5,884 nt of DNA from Deinococcus sp. GTDB lineage: Bacteria; Deinococcota; Deinococci; JACQHA01. The notes beneath the pieces are model-generated. The model had not been told where the DNA came from and ran no database searches. It saw only the letters and a list, made by a program, of their open reading frames with translations. The position numbers and the translations under genes are program-made. Position 1 is the first letter of the stretch; each line of letters opens with the position of its first letter. Positions 1 to 5,884 of the stretch are shown piece after piece. The stretch spans positions 1 to 5,884 of the forward strand of contig JACQHA010000184.1 in NCBI GenBank assembly GCA_016199255.1, given 5' to 3'.

Positions 1-1
1 C

Positions 2-1717
2 ACCCTGGGCGCGGCGCCGGCGGCCCCAGCCTTCACCGGGGACGAAACACCCACTACCGAGTGCGGGGCCGAGGCCCGAACTGGATTAGAAGCACTCGGC
101 CCGCAAGTACAAGCCCTGGTTTCCCGGCGGGAGGCTTTGCAGGCCGAGCAGGCTTCTCTCCCCCGCTATGAGGCCACCCTGCGCAAACTGCTGCCCATGG
201 TGCCGCCCTCGGCCCGCCAGCCCGCCAACGTTTCCATAGGTGTGCTGGTGAGCCGCACCCACCTTGGGGTACTGGACATCGTCGCCGAGCGAGTATGGAA
301 CCTCACCGGCGGCCGCGCCGAGATTGTGGCGGAAGACGTAGACGCCGCCATGCGCGCCATGCTGCTGGTGATCCCGCGCAGCTTGGCCGCCCAGGTGGAA
401 AGCCTGCTGGGCCACCAGGATATCTCCCGGCTGCGCCTACCCACCGGCTTCACCGACCAGCCGCCAGATGCGGCACTGGCGGCGCTCGGCCAGCGGCTGG
501 TGGCTATTCAGCAAGAACTGGCTAACATCGAGGCCGCTCTCTTGAAGCTGGCTCAAGAGTGGCGGCCCCGCCTGGCCTACTGGCGTGCCTGCCTGCGCGA
601 CCGGCTGGAGGAGTTCGCCATCCTCTCCCGCTTTGGCGAGACTGACCAGACCTTCGTGCTGGTGGGATGGACCCCGGAGCGCGATGTGCCCCGGGTGCGC
701 CAGGCACTGGCTACTCAGACAGGCGATCTGGTGGTGCTGCAGGTCTTGCCGCCAACTGCAGCAGACAACTTCGCCCAGCGTGCCCCAGTGGCCCTAGCCA
801 ATCCTGCTCCTGCCTGGCCCTTCCAGAGCCTGGTGTGCCTTCTGGCCCTGCCCCGCTACCAAGGCATTGACCCCACCTTGCTCATGGCCGTCTTCCTGCC
901 ACTCTTCTTCGGCACTATCCTGGGGGACGTAGGCTACGGCACGCTGCTATTGCTCTTGTGCCTCTACTTGCGGCGCCACCCCGCCATAGCCCGCCAGCCA
1001 GGACTCAGGCGCGATTTGGTGCAGGTGCTAATAATGGGCGCCGCCTGGAGCATCGTCTTCGGCTTCCTGTATGGCGAGGTGCTCGGCACCCTGGGGGAGC
1101 GCTGGGGCCTGCACCCCCTCTGGCTGAACCGGGCCAGCGCCGGCCAGGTCACTGGCCTGCTGCTGTTCAGCATCGCCCTGGGCGCCGCGCACATTACCCT
1201 AGGGCTGGTGCTGGGCGTCTGGGAGGCGGCCCGGGAGCGCAGCCGGCACTTCCTGCTCGAACGCGGCGGGATGCTCCTGGGGCTCATCGGGCTATTCTTG
1301 ATTGTCTCTGTGGCCGTCAAGTGGCTACCGGCTGGCTTCATGACGCCTGGCATCGCCCTGATGATGATTGGGATCGCCCTGCTGGGCGCCTCGCTGGGCT
1401 GGCTAGGCCTGCTCATGGGGCCCATTGAGTTTCTCGGGCTGGTAGGCAACATCCTCTCTTACTTGCGCATTGCCGCCATTGGCTTGGCCTCGGTCTATCT
1501 GGCAAGAATCGCCAATGAGCTGGCAGGGAGCCTGGGCAACCTGGTGGTGGGGATCATGGTGGCTGTGCTGATCCATGCGCTCAACTTCACCCTGGGCGCG
1601 TTCAGCCCCACCATCCACAGCCTGCGTCTGCACTATGTGGAATTCTTCCACAAGTTCTATGAGGGGGGAGGGAGGCCCTACGAACCGTTTAAGCGCCAGG
1701 TGACCAGTAGCGGATAA
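2..1717 (+). CDS. ntpI: V/A-type ATPase subunit I (a subunit), 5' partial
   Basis: This is the membrane stator subunit, which provides the two ion half-channels facing the c ring and anchors the peripheral stalks. The frame is open from base 2 with no stop, so the true start lies upstream and the TTG at 137 is not the start. 571 residues are visible. Visible residues 1 to about 290 are the cytosolic domain, rich in helices likely to be coiled. From about residue 292 there are about eight hydrophobic segments, opening with the family signature GIDPT...FFGTILGDVGYG, then FGFLYGEVLG. Both conserved arginines are present: one in GNILSYLRIAAIGLA (codon 1466-1468) and one in HSLRLHYVEFF (codon 1625-1627), corresponding in the family to yeast Vph1 R735 and R799. 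It ends in the usual FYEGGGRPYEPF plus a short tail, stop TAA. By family length, roughly 40-90 N-terminal residues are missing. Confidence 0.96.
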   Translation, partial: TLGAAPAAPAFTGDETPTTECGAEARTGLEALGPQVQALVSRREALQAEQASLPRYEATLRKLLPMVPPSARQPANVSIGVLVSRTHLGVLDIVAERVWNLTGGRAEIVAEDVDAAMRAMLLVIPRSLAAQVESLLGHQDISRLRLPTGFTDQPPDAALAALGQRLVAIQQELANIEAALLKLAQEWRPRLAYWRACLRDRLEEFAILSRFGETDQTFVLVGWTPERDVPRVRQALATQTGDLVVLQVLPPTAADNFAQRAPVALANPAPAWPFQSLVCLLALPRYQGIDPTLLMAVFLPLFFGTILGDVGYGTLLLLLCLYLRRHPAIARQPGLRRDLVQVLIMGAAWSIVFGFLYGEVLGTLGERWGLHPLWLNRASAGQVTGLLLFSIALGAAHITLGLVLGVWEAARERSRHFLLERGGMLLGLIGLFLIVSVAVKWLPAGFMTPGIALMMIGIALLGASLGWLGLLMGPIEFLGLVGNILSYLRIAAIGLASVYLARIANELAGSLGNLVVGIMVAVLIHALNFTLGAFSPTIHSLRLHYVEFFHKFYEGGGRPYEPFKRQVTSSG

Positions 1718-1728
1718 CGTCACCTGGC
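1695..1728 (+). repeat. Perfect 10-bp inverted repeat spanning the ntpI stop codon
   Basis: GCCAGGTGAC at 1695-1704 is exactly complementary to GTCACCTGGC at 1719-1728, with a 14-base loop that contains the TAA stop of subunit I (1715-1717). In mRNA this would form a stable hairpin ending four bases before the Shine-Dalgarno run of the proteolipid gene. No U-rich tract follows, so it is not a standard rho-independent terminator. An intercistronic element that affects mRNA processing, stability or translation of the c subunit is possible. The inverted repeat is seen directly; the role is inference. Confidence 0.7.
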
Positions 1729-1731
1729 ACT

Positions 1732-1740
1732 GGGGAGGAG
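1732..1740 (+). promoter_or_regulatory. Very strong ribosome binding site for the proteolipid gene
   Basis: GGGGAGGAG, with GGAGG at 1734-1738, lies five bases before the ATG at 1744. It is the best-spaced, purine-rich Shine-Dalgarno site in an intergenic position in this window. It precedes the subunit needed in the most copies per complex. It also fixes the start of the proteolipid. Confidence 0.85.
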
Positions 1741-1743
1741 CAC

Positions 1744-1977
1744 ATGGACCACACTGGATTAGTCGCCATCGGGGCAGGATTAGCCGTGGGCCTGGCGGCC
1801 ATTGGCACCGGGCTGGCCCAGGGCCGGATCGGATCGGCGGGCGTGGGTTTGATCGCTGAAAAGCGGGAGATGCTTGGCTTGGTAATCCTGCTCATCGCCA
1901 TTCCCGAGACCATGGTGATCCTGGGCTTTGCGGTAGCAGCCATGGTCCTGCTCTTGGGCGGAGGAGTGAGCGGGTGA
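1744..1977 (+). CDS. ntpK: V/A-type ATPase proteolipid subunit K/L (c subunit)
   Basis: A 77-residue membrane protein forming the rotating ion-carrying ring. It has two transmembrane helices, at about residues 5-37 and 44-73, joined by a short polar loop (AEKRE, 38-42). Helix 1 is glycine-rich (AIGTGLAQGRIGSAG) and helix 2 holds the essential carboxylate E55 in IPETMVILGF. Q26 and T56 are the other polar residues near the expected ion site. There is no signal peptide and only one hairpin, so it is an 8-kDa type and not the duplicated 16-kDa form known from Enterococcus NtpK or eukaryotic V-ATPases. The motif closely resembles what I recall of the Thermus L subunit. The start is the ATG behind a strong Shine-Dalgarno site. 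The stop overlaps the subunit E start by four bases. Whether it carries H+ or Na+ cannot be decided here. Confidence 0.96.
   Translation: MDHTGLVAIGAGLAVGLAAIGTGLAQGRIGSAGVGLIAEKREMLGLVILLIAIPETMVILGFAVAAMVLLLGGGVSG
1960..1966 (+). promoter_or_regulatory. Ribosome binding site supporting the GTG start of subunit E
   Basis: GGAGGAG lies inside the 3' end of the proteolipid gene, seven bases before the GTG at 1974. It decides in favour of the GTG start that overlaps the proteolipid stop (GTGA), giving an E protein with the normal N-terminal helix. The run also encodes a glycine-rich C-terminus of the proteolipid, so part of its composition is dual-purpose. Confidence 0.75.
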
Positions 1978-2594
1978 GCCTGGAAAGCATCCTGGCGGCC
2001 ATCGAAGCCTCTGGCGAGGTCGAGGTAGCCCGCCTGGGCGCCGAAGCCGCAGCGCGCGCCCAGCAGATCGTGGCCGAGGCTGAGCTGAAGGCAGTGGCCA
2101 TACAGGAAGCAGCCCGGCAGCCCGCTGCCGGTGAGCGCGCCCGCCGGTTACACCAGGCCAAGCTCGTAGCGCTGCGCCTGGTAGGCGAAGTGCGCCAGCG
2201 GCTGGTCGAGGCGGCGCTGGCGGAAACCCGCCGGCGCCTGGCCAGCGCGCGCGCTAGCCCAGATTATGCGCTGCGCCTGCTGATCCAGGAAGCACTTAGC
2301 GCCCTGGGCAGCGCCGAGCTGGCTGGCGGCTGGCCTTTAGTAGAAGTTGACCCGCGGGATGAAGCCCTGGCGCGCCGCATTCTGGATGAGCTGGGAGTCG
2401 ATCTGGCGATCGTTTCCGCCCTGCACTGCTGGGGAGGGGTGGTAGTGCGCAGCGGTGATGGCCGGGTGGTGGTCACCAACACCTTGGAGGCCCGCCTGGA
2501 ACGGGCTATTCCCTTCCTGCGCCGCGACCTGGCAATCTTCCTCAGAGACTCGCCAGAGAACCAGGAGCGCTGGGAAGTGGCCATAGCGCCTTGA
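1974..2594 (+). CDS. ntpE: V/A-type ATPase subunit E (peripheral stalk)
   Basis: A 206-residue soluble protein that pairs with subunit G/H to make the stator stalk linking subunit I to the A3B3 head. Residues 1 to about 100 are alanine/glutamate/arginine-rich and helical, as expected for the stalk coiled coil. The C-terminal globular domain has the diagnostic GGVVVRSGDGR at about 154-164, followed by TNTLEARLERAIPFL at 168-182, which binds the top of subunit B in family members. The start is GTG, coupled to the proteolipid stop by a four-base overlap and served by GGAGGAG. Two oddities: a helix-breaking RQPAAGE at 48-54 in the middle of the stalk helix, and a tail of about 14 residues after the last conserved helix (DSPENQERWEVAIAP). 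Overall it is slightly longer than the Thermus homologue as I recall it. Confidence 0.92.
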   Translation: MSLESILAAIEASGEVEVARLGAEAAARAQQIVAEAELKAVAIQEAARQPAAGERARRLHQAKLVALRLVGEVRQRLVEAALAETRRRLASARASPDYALRLLIQEALSALGSAELAGGWPLVEVDPRDEALARRILDELGVDLAIVSALHCWGGVVVRSGDGRVVVTNTLEARLERAIPFLRRDLAIFLRDSPENQERWEVAIAP

Positions 2595-2595
2595 C

Positions 2596-3669
2596 ATGTC
2601 GGAGTTTGATTACGGCAACGCCCGCCTCAGGGCCATGAAATCCCGCCTGCTCTCCCGCCGTACGCTGGAAGGGTTAGCCGAAGCGGGCAGCGTCCCGGGC
2701 CTGCTCACTGCGCTCACCAACACCGCCTACAGCACGGCAGTGGAAGCAGCGCTGGTGCGGCTGAGCGGCCTGGCCTGCCTGGCTGAGGCGCTGCGCAGCG
2801 ATCTGGCAGCCACTCTCGGCAAAGCCCGCAGCTTCTATGCTGGGCCAGCCGGCGAGCTGGCGGCGGTGGTGCTGCGCCGCTATGACCTGCACAACGTCAA
2901 GACGGTGCTGCGCGGGCTGGCTCGACAAGTGCCGGCTGATGAAATCCTGGCCAGCACGCTGCCCATTGGCGAACTGCGTCCCGCTGATCTGGCTGAACTA
3001 GCGCGTGCTCCCAACGTGCGCACCGCAATTGATCTAATCGCTACCTGGCGCCTCTCTCTAGCGCAGCCTTTGCTGGCGACGCGCGCTACTGAACCGGGCC
3101 GGGAGGGAGGAGCAGAACCATTTGAGCTGGAGCTGGCGCTGGACCGCTGGTATTTCCGCACGGCGCTGCAAGCCGCCGGGGATACGGTGCTGGGCCAGGC
3201 GCTGGCACTTGAGGCCGACATAGGGAACATCATGACCGCGCTACGCCTGGTGGGCACGCCAGACACGGCCGGGCTGCTTCGTAAACACTTGGGATCTGAG
3301 GACGCCACCGCACTGTTTATCGGCCCGGGGCGGGCGCCGCTCACCTTGCTGGCCGAAGCTGCCCACCAGGAGACAGTGCCCAGAGCCATCCAGATACTTG
3401 CCCCCACACCCTATGGTGCCACGCTCACTGGCGCCCTAGAGGCCTACGCCGCCGCACCCCGCCTGAGCGTCTTCGAGCGGGCGCTGGCCCAGCGGCAACT
3501 CCAGCACGCCGCTAGCTTGATAGCCAGCGATCCCTTAGGCATCGGGGTACTGCTGGGCTACCTAGCGCTTAAAACCAACGAAGTCGCCAACCTGCGCCTT
3601 ATGGCGCAGGGCTTATTACTGGCCGAAGAACCGGAGCGCATCCTTGCCGAGCTAAGGTTTGTCGCATGA
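2596..3669 (+). CDS. ntpC: V/A-type ATPase subunit C (d subunit, central stalk socket)
   Basis: A 357-residue helical, funnel-shaped protein that sits on the c ring and receives the D/F axle, coupling catalysis to ring rotation. Family motifs appear in order: FDYGNARLRAMKSRLL at 4-19, RRYDLHNVKTVLRG at 94-107, LALDRWYF before the middle of the protein, LEADIGNIMTALRLVG, FERALAQRQL at 293-302, and DPLGIGVLLGYLALKTNEVA with NLRLMAQG at 312-339. These motifs come from the three repeated helical units of the family. The length is at the upper end of the usual range, in part from a charged loop (TEPGREGGAEP) near residue 170. It starts one base after the E stop with no clear Shine-Dalgarno site, so translation is probably coupled to E. 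The stop overlaps the F start (ATGA). Confidence 0.95.
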   Translation: MSEFDYGNARLRAMKSRLLSRRTLEGLAEAGSVPGLLTALTNTAYSTAVEAALVRLSGLACLAEALRSDLAATLGKARSFYAGPAGELAAVVLRRYDLHNVKTVLRGLARQVPADEILASTLPIGELRPADLAELARAPNVRTAIDLIATWRLSLAQPLLATRATEPGREGGAEPFELELALDRWYFRTALQAAGDTVLGQALALEADIGNIMTALRLVGTPDTAGLLRKHLGSEDATALFIGPGRAPLTLLAEAAHQETVPRAIQILAPTPYGATLTGALEAYAAAPRLSVFERALAQRQLQHAASLIASDPLGIGVLLGYLALKTNEVANLRLMAQGLLLAEEPERILAELRFVA

Positions 3670-4019
3670 GCCGCCTGCTGGTCGTCGCCCGTCCCTCACT
3701 GGTCCCCGGCTTTCACCTAGCTGGAGTGGAAGCCTTCGCCGCCGCTGATGCCCAGGCCGCCCAGCGCCTGATTGCTGACTGGCTGGAGGCCGGCGAGGTA
3801 GGCTTACTAGCTATTGATGATGAGCTACTGGCCGGCTTTGATCCCGCTTTTCGCCGCCAGCTGGAGGCAGCTGACCATTTACCCTATCTGGCCATCCCCA
3901 GTGGCGAGCCTCGCGGGCCGGAAGGGGCGCGCCAGCAGCAAATCGCCGAGCTGATTCGCCGGGCCATTGGCTTCCACATCACCTTCCCGGGTGAATCACC
4001 TGAGGGCTCATATGAGTGA
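3666..4019 (+). CDS. ntpF: V/A-type ATPase subunit F (central axle, small subunit)
   Basis: A 117-residue CheY-like small subunit that binds subunit D in the rotating axle and can modulate ATPase activity in studied homologues. It shows the expected pattern: an N-terminal beta strand (RLLVVARP), PGFHLAGVEAF at 14-24, a second strand EVGLLAIDDELLAGF at 44-58, the YLAIPSG strand at 74-80, and the C-terminal helix QQQIAELIRRAIGFHITF at 90-107. The last ten residues ([10 protein letters not shown]) run past the usual end of the family and into the start of subunit A. The start is the ATG overlapping the C stop by four bases, with AAGG eight bases before it. The protein has no enzymatic motif. The assignment rests on sequence pattern and on position between C and A. 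Confidence 0.92.
   Translation: MSRLLVVARPSLVPGFHLAGVEAFAAADAQAAQRLIADWLEAGEVGLLAIDDELLAGFDPAFRRQLEAADHLPYLAIPSGEPRGPEGARQQQIAELIRRAIGFHITFPGESPEGSYE
4002..4006 (+). promoter_or_regulatory. Ribosome binding site fixing the subunit A start at 4012
   Basis: GAGGG lies five bases before the ATG at 4012, inside the end of subunit F. It supports the ATG over an in-frame TTG at 3967 that would add 15 residues. The shorter protein starts [17 protein letters not shown], with the conserved beta-barrel beginning close to the N-terminus, as is normal for the family. Confidence 0.75.
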
Positions 4020-5766
4020 AAGCAGCAACCCCCCAGGCCGCGTGACCCGCATCGCCGGGCCAGTCGTGGCTGCCACCGGCCTGGAGGAGGCGCGCCTATA
4101 CGACGTGGTGCGGGTCGGCGAGCTGGGCCTGATTGGCGAGGTCATCCAGCTCAGTGGCGACCTGGCCACCATCCAGGTTTACGAGAACACTAGCGGGCTG
4201 AGAATCGGCGAGCCAGTAGTCAGCAGCGGCGCACCCCTGGTGGCCCAGCTCGGCCCTGGCCTGCTAGGGCGAGTGTACGACGGGCTGCAGCGCCCCCTGG
4301 CTGACCTGGCGGCGGCCACGGGAAACTTCCTGGAGCGCGGTGTAGTGGCCTCGCCCTTGCCTCTGGAGCGGCGCTGGCATTTCACGCCGCAGGTTGCCCC
4401 TGGGCAGAACGTCGGGCCAGGTGATGTGTTAGGCGTGGTGCCAGAGAGCCAGACTATTGAGCATCGCCTCTTGGTGCCACCAGGCGTCAGCGGCCGGGTG
4501 ATGGACATTGGCAGTGGGACATTCACCGTGCAGGAACCAGTGGTGGTGCTGGAATTGGCCGGCACGCGCCGGGAACTTACCCTGATGCAGCAGTGGCCGG
4601 TGCGCCGGCCTCGTCCCTATCAAGCCAAGCTCGACCCCGACCGGCCGCTCCTTACCGGGACGCGCATCATCGACACCTTTTTCCCGGTGGCCCAGGGCGG
4701 CGCGGCCATTATCCCGGGCGGATTCGGAACCGGGAAAACAGTCACCGAACAGTCCCTGGCGCGCTGGGCGGAAGCCGACGTGGTGGTGTACGTGGGCTGC
4801 GGCGAGCGCGGCAACGAGATCACCGAGGTGGTGGAGGAATTCCCCACCCTTGAGGATCCCCGCCACGGCGCACCCTTGATGGAACGCACCATCTTGATTG
4901 CCAACACCTCCAATATGCCGGTGGCAGCACGCGAGGCCAGCATCTATACCGGCATCACCCTGGCGGAGTACTACCGCGACATGGGGTATAACGTGCTGCT
5001 GCTGGCAGACAGCACCTCGCGCTGGGGGGAGGCGCTGCGCGAGATCTCCAGCCGTTTGGAGGAGATGCCCGGCGAGGAAGGCTACCCGGCATACCTGGCG
5101 ACCCGCCTCTCTGAGTTCTATGAGCGCTCCGGGCGGGTACGGTGCCTGGCCACTAGTGGGGCAGAGCGCACCGGGTCAGTGACGGTAATCGGCGCTGTCT
5201 CGCCGCCTGGAGGCGATTTCTCTGAGCCAATGACCCATAACTCGCTGCGGGTGGTGGGCACGTTCTGGGCCCTGGACTACGACCTCTCTCGCCGCCGCCA
5301 CTTCCCGGCCATTAACTGGATGCGCAGCTACACGCTGTATCACCTAGAGGAGTGGTACGCCCGGACCAGCGCGCCAGACTGGAACAGCCTGGCGCGCGAA
5401 GCCATGGCGCTCTTGCAGCGCGAAGTGGAACTCTTGGAGATCGTGCAACTGGTGGGGCCCGACGCGCTGGCCGAATCCCAACGGCTGGTGCTGGCTGTGG
5501 CGCGCATGCTGCGCGAGGACTTCCTGCAGCAATCGGCCTATCACCAGATGGATCGCTTCTGCCCGCTGGATAAAACCTACTGGATGTTGCGAGCCATCCT
5601 GGTCTTTCACCAGCGCACCACCACTGCCCTAGCAGCAGGCACCCCACTGGAGCGTATTACTTCTCTCCCCATCGTGGCCGAGATGGCGCGCATGAAAGAG
5701 CTGCCGGTGGAAGATGCTCCCGGGCAGCTACAGGCGCTGATCCAAAGGATCGAGAGTAGCCTATGA
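4012..5766 (+). CDS. ntpA: V/A-type ATPase catalytic subunit A
   Basis: A 584-residue catalytic subunit, within the usual size of the family, that binds and hydrolyses (or makes) ATP in the A3B3 head. Residues 9 to about 96 are the N-terminal beta barrel ([20 protein letters not shown]). About 110-200 is the bulge domain specific to A subunits (e.g. [20 protein letters not shown]). Walker A is GGFGTGKT at 236-243 with K242. GCGERGNE follows, with the catalytic glutamate E265, 23 residues after the lysine. [19 protein letters not shown] comes next, then the Walker B strand ending at D333 in [10 protein letters not shown], and [13 protein letters not shown]. The C-terminal helical domain runs to [21 protein letters not shown]. 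No intein interrupts the P-loop region. It overlaps F by eight bases and B by four. Two small differences from the commonest version are GGFGTGKT, where GPFGSGKT is more usual, and SRWGEAL, where SRWAEAL is usual. Confidence 0.98.
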   Translation: MSESSNPPGRVTRIAGPVVAATGLEEARLYDVVRVGELGLIGEVIQLSGDLATIQVYENTSGLRIGEPVVSSGAPLVAQLGPGLLGRVYDGLQRPLADLAAATGNFLERGVVASPLPLERRWHFTPQVAPGQNVGPGDVLGVVPESQTIEHRLLVPPGVSGRVMDIGSGTFTVQEPVVVLELAGTRRELTLMQQWPVRRPRPYQAKLDPDRPLLTGTRIIDTFFPVAQGGAAIIPGGFGTGKTVTEQSLARWAEADVVVYVGCGERGNEITEVVEEFPTLEDPRHGAPLMERTILIANTSNMPVAAREASIYTGITLAEYYRDMGYNVLLLADSTSRWGEALREISSRLEEMPGEEGYPAYLATRLSEFYERSGRVRCLATSGAERTGSVTVIGAVSPPGGDFSEPMTHNSLRVVGTFWALDYDLSRRRHFPAINWMRSYTLYHLEEWYARTSAPDWNSLAREAMALLQREVELLEIVQLVGPDALAESQRLVLAVARMLREDFLQQSAYHQMDRFCPLDKTYWMLRAILVFHQRTTTALAAGTPLERITSLPIVAEMARMKELPVEDAPGQLQALIQRIESSL

Positions 5767-5884
5767 CCCTGCCACCTTTGGCCAGCAAAGAGTACCGCAC
5801 CGTGTCACGCATCGCCGGACCGCTGGTGTTCGTGGAGCGTATTCACAACGTGGCCTACAACGAGATGGTGGAGATCACCGGGCC
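5763..5884 (+). CDS. ntpB: V/A-type ATPase subunit B, 3' partial
   Basis: This is the start of the nucleotide-binding but non-catalytic head subunit, which supplies the arginine finger to the A active site. Only 40 complete codons are visible before the window ends. They read [20 protein letters not shown], then [18 protein letters not shown] and [19 protein letters not shown] is the typical opening strand of the B-subunit beta barrel. The ATG overlaps the A stop (ATGA), with GAGAG six bases and AAAGGA thirteen bases upstream as possible ribosome binding sites. Its place directly after A agrees with the family gene order. The nucleotide-binding and C-terminal domains are outside the window. 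Confidence 0.93.
   Translation, partial: MTLPPLASKEYRTVSRIAGPLVFVERIHNVAYNEMVEITG

Noticed and set aside
137..139. TTG as the start codon of subunit I
   Set aside because: The same frame stays open to the left edge of the window, and the N-terminal domain of the family would be missing. The gene is cut by the window edge.
958..1452. Overlapping open frames on both strands inside the subunit I membrane domain (about 156 and 162 codons)
   Set aside because: The translations are low-complexity Pro/Arg/Gly/Ser sequence. The frame that encodes the conserved eight-helix domain accounts for the region.
1695..1740. Rho-independent terminator after subunit I
   Set aside because: The stem is strong, but it is followed by ACTGGGGAGGAG and not by a T-run, and the operon clearly continues.
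2593..2600. 8-bp palindrome GACATGTC around the subunit C start codon
   Set aside because: It is short, has no loop and is likely to occur by chance. There is no second site nearby to suggest an operator.
2880..3407. Long open frame on the minus strand opposite subunit C (175 codons)
   Set aside because: Serine/alanine/arginine-rich translation with no recognisable motif, lying fully opposite a well-conserved gene. It is an expected by-product of GC-rich codon use.
3967..3969. TTG as an earlier start for subunit A
   Set aside because: It would add 15 residues without family support. The ATG at 4012 has GAGGG at good spacing and gives a normal N-terminus.
4720..4745. Intein in the P-loop of subunit A, a known insertion site in yeast Vma1 and some archaea
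   Set aside because: The P-loop runs on without interruption and the protein is of normal length.

Overview
This window is part of one bacterial V/A-type (V-type, archaeal-type) rotary ATPase operon, read entirely on the + strand. The order is subunit I (a), K/L (c, proteolipid), E, C (d), F, A (catalytic), B. The first gene is cut at its 5' end and the last gene is cut after 40 complete codons. The order matches the I-L-E-C-F-A-B part of the Thermus-type cluster. By analogy a stalk gene (G/H) would be expected upstream and subunit D downstream, but both would lie outside the window.

Layout: 2-1717 is the membrane stator subunit I, with an eight-helix membrane domain. 1718-1743 is the only real intergenic spacer. 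It holds half of a perfect 10-bp inverted repeat and a very strong ribosome binding site. 1744-1977 is an 8-kDa two-helix proteolipid. 1974-2594 is peripheral stalk subunit E, 2596-3669 is the central-stalk cap subunit C, 3666-4019 is small regulatory/axle subunit F, 4012-5766 is catalytic subunit A, and 5763 onward is the start of subunit B. Apart from the I/K gap and a single base between E and C, all consecutive genes overlap by 4 or 8 bases (GTGA or ATGA type), which implies one polycistronic, translationally coupled transcript. I see no promoter, rho-independent terminator, tRNA, rRNA, CRISPR array or mobile element. No gene-free stretch exceeds 30 bases.

How the genes work together: A and B (normally three each) form the ATP-hydrolysing or synthesising head. 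Subunit F, with D from outside the window, forms the axle. C sits as a socket on the ring of K subunits. Subunit I carries the ion half-channels against the ring, and E (with G/H) is the stator stalk tying I to the head. The key residues are intact: the Walker A and GER motifs in A, the carboxylate in K, and both conserved arginines in I. The complex therefore looks functional. The single-hairpin c subunit, with one carboxylate per hairpin, fits an ATP-synthase-capable enzyme better than a dedicated pump, but direction and ion (H+ or Na+) cannot be settled from the sequence.

Organism: GC-rich coding sequence, Shine-Dalgarno sites, tight operon packing and a Thermus-like gene order suggest a bacterium of the Chloroflexota (Anaerolineae-like) or Deinococcota type. 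This is inference and weakly held.

I looked for an undescribed system and did not find one. The most notable non-coding signal is the perfect hairpin across the I stop codon, just ahead of the proteolipid gene.
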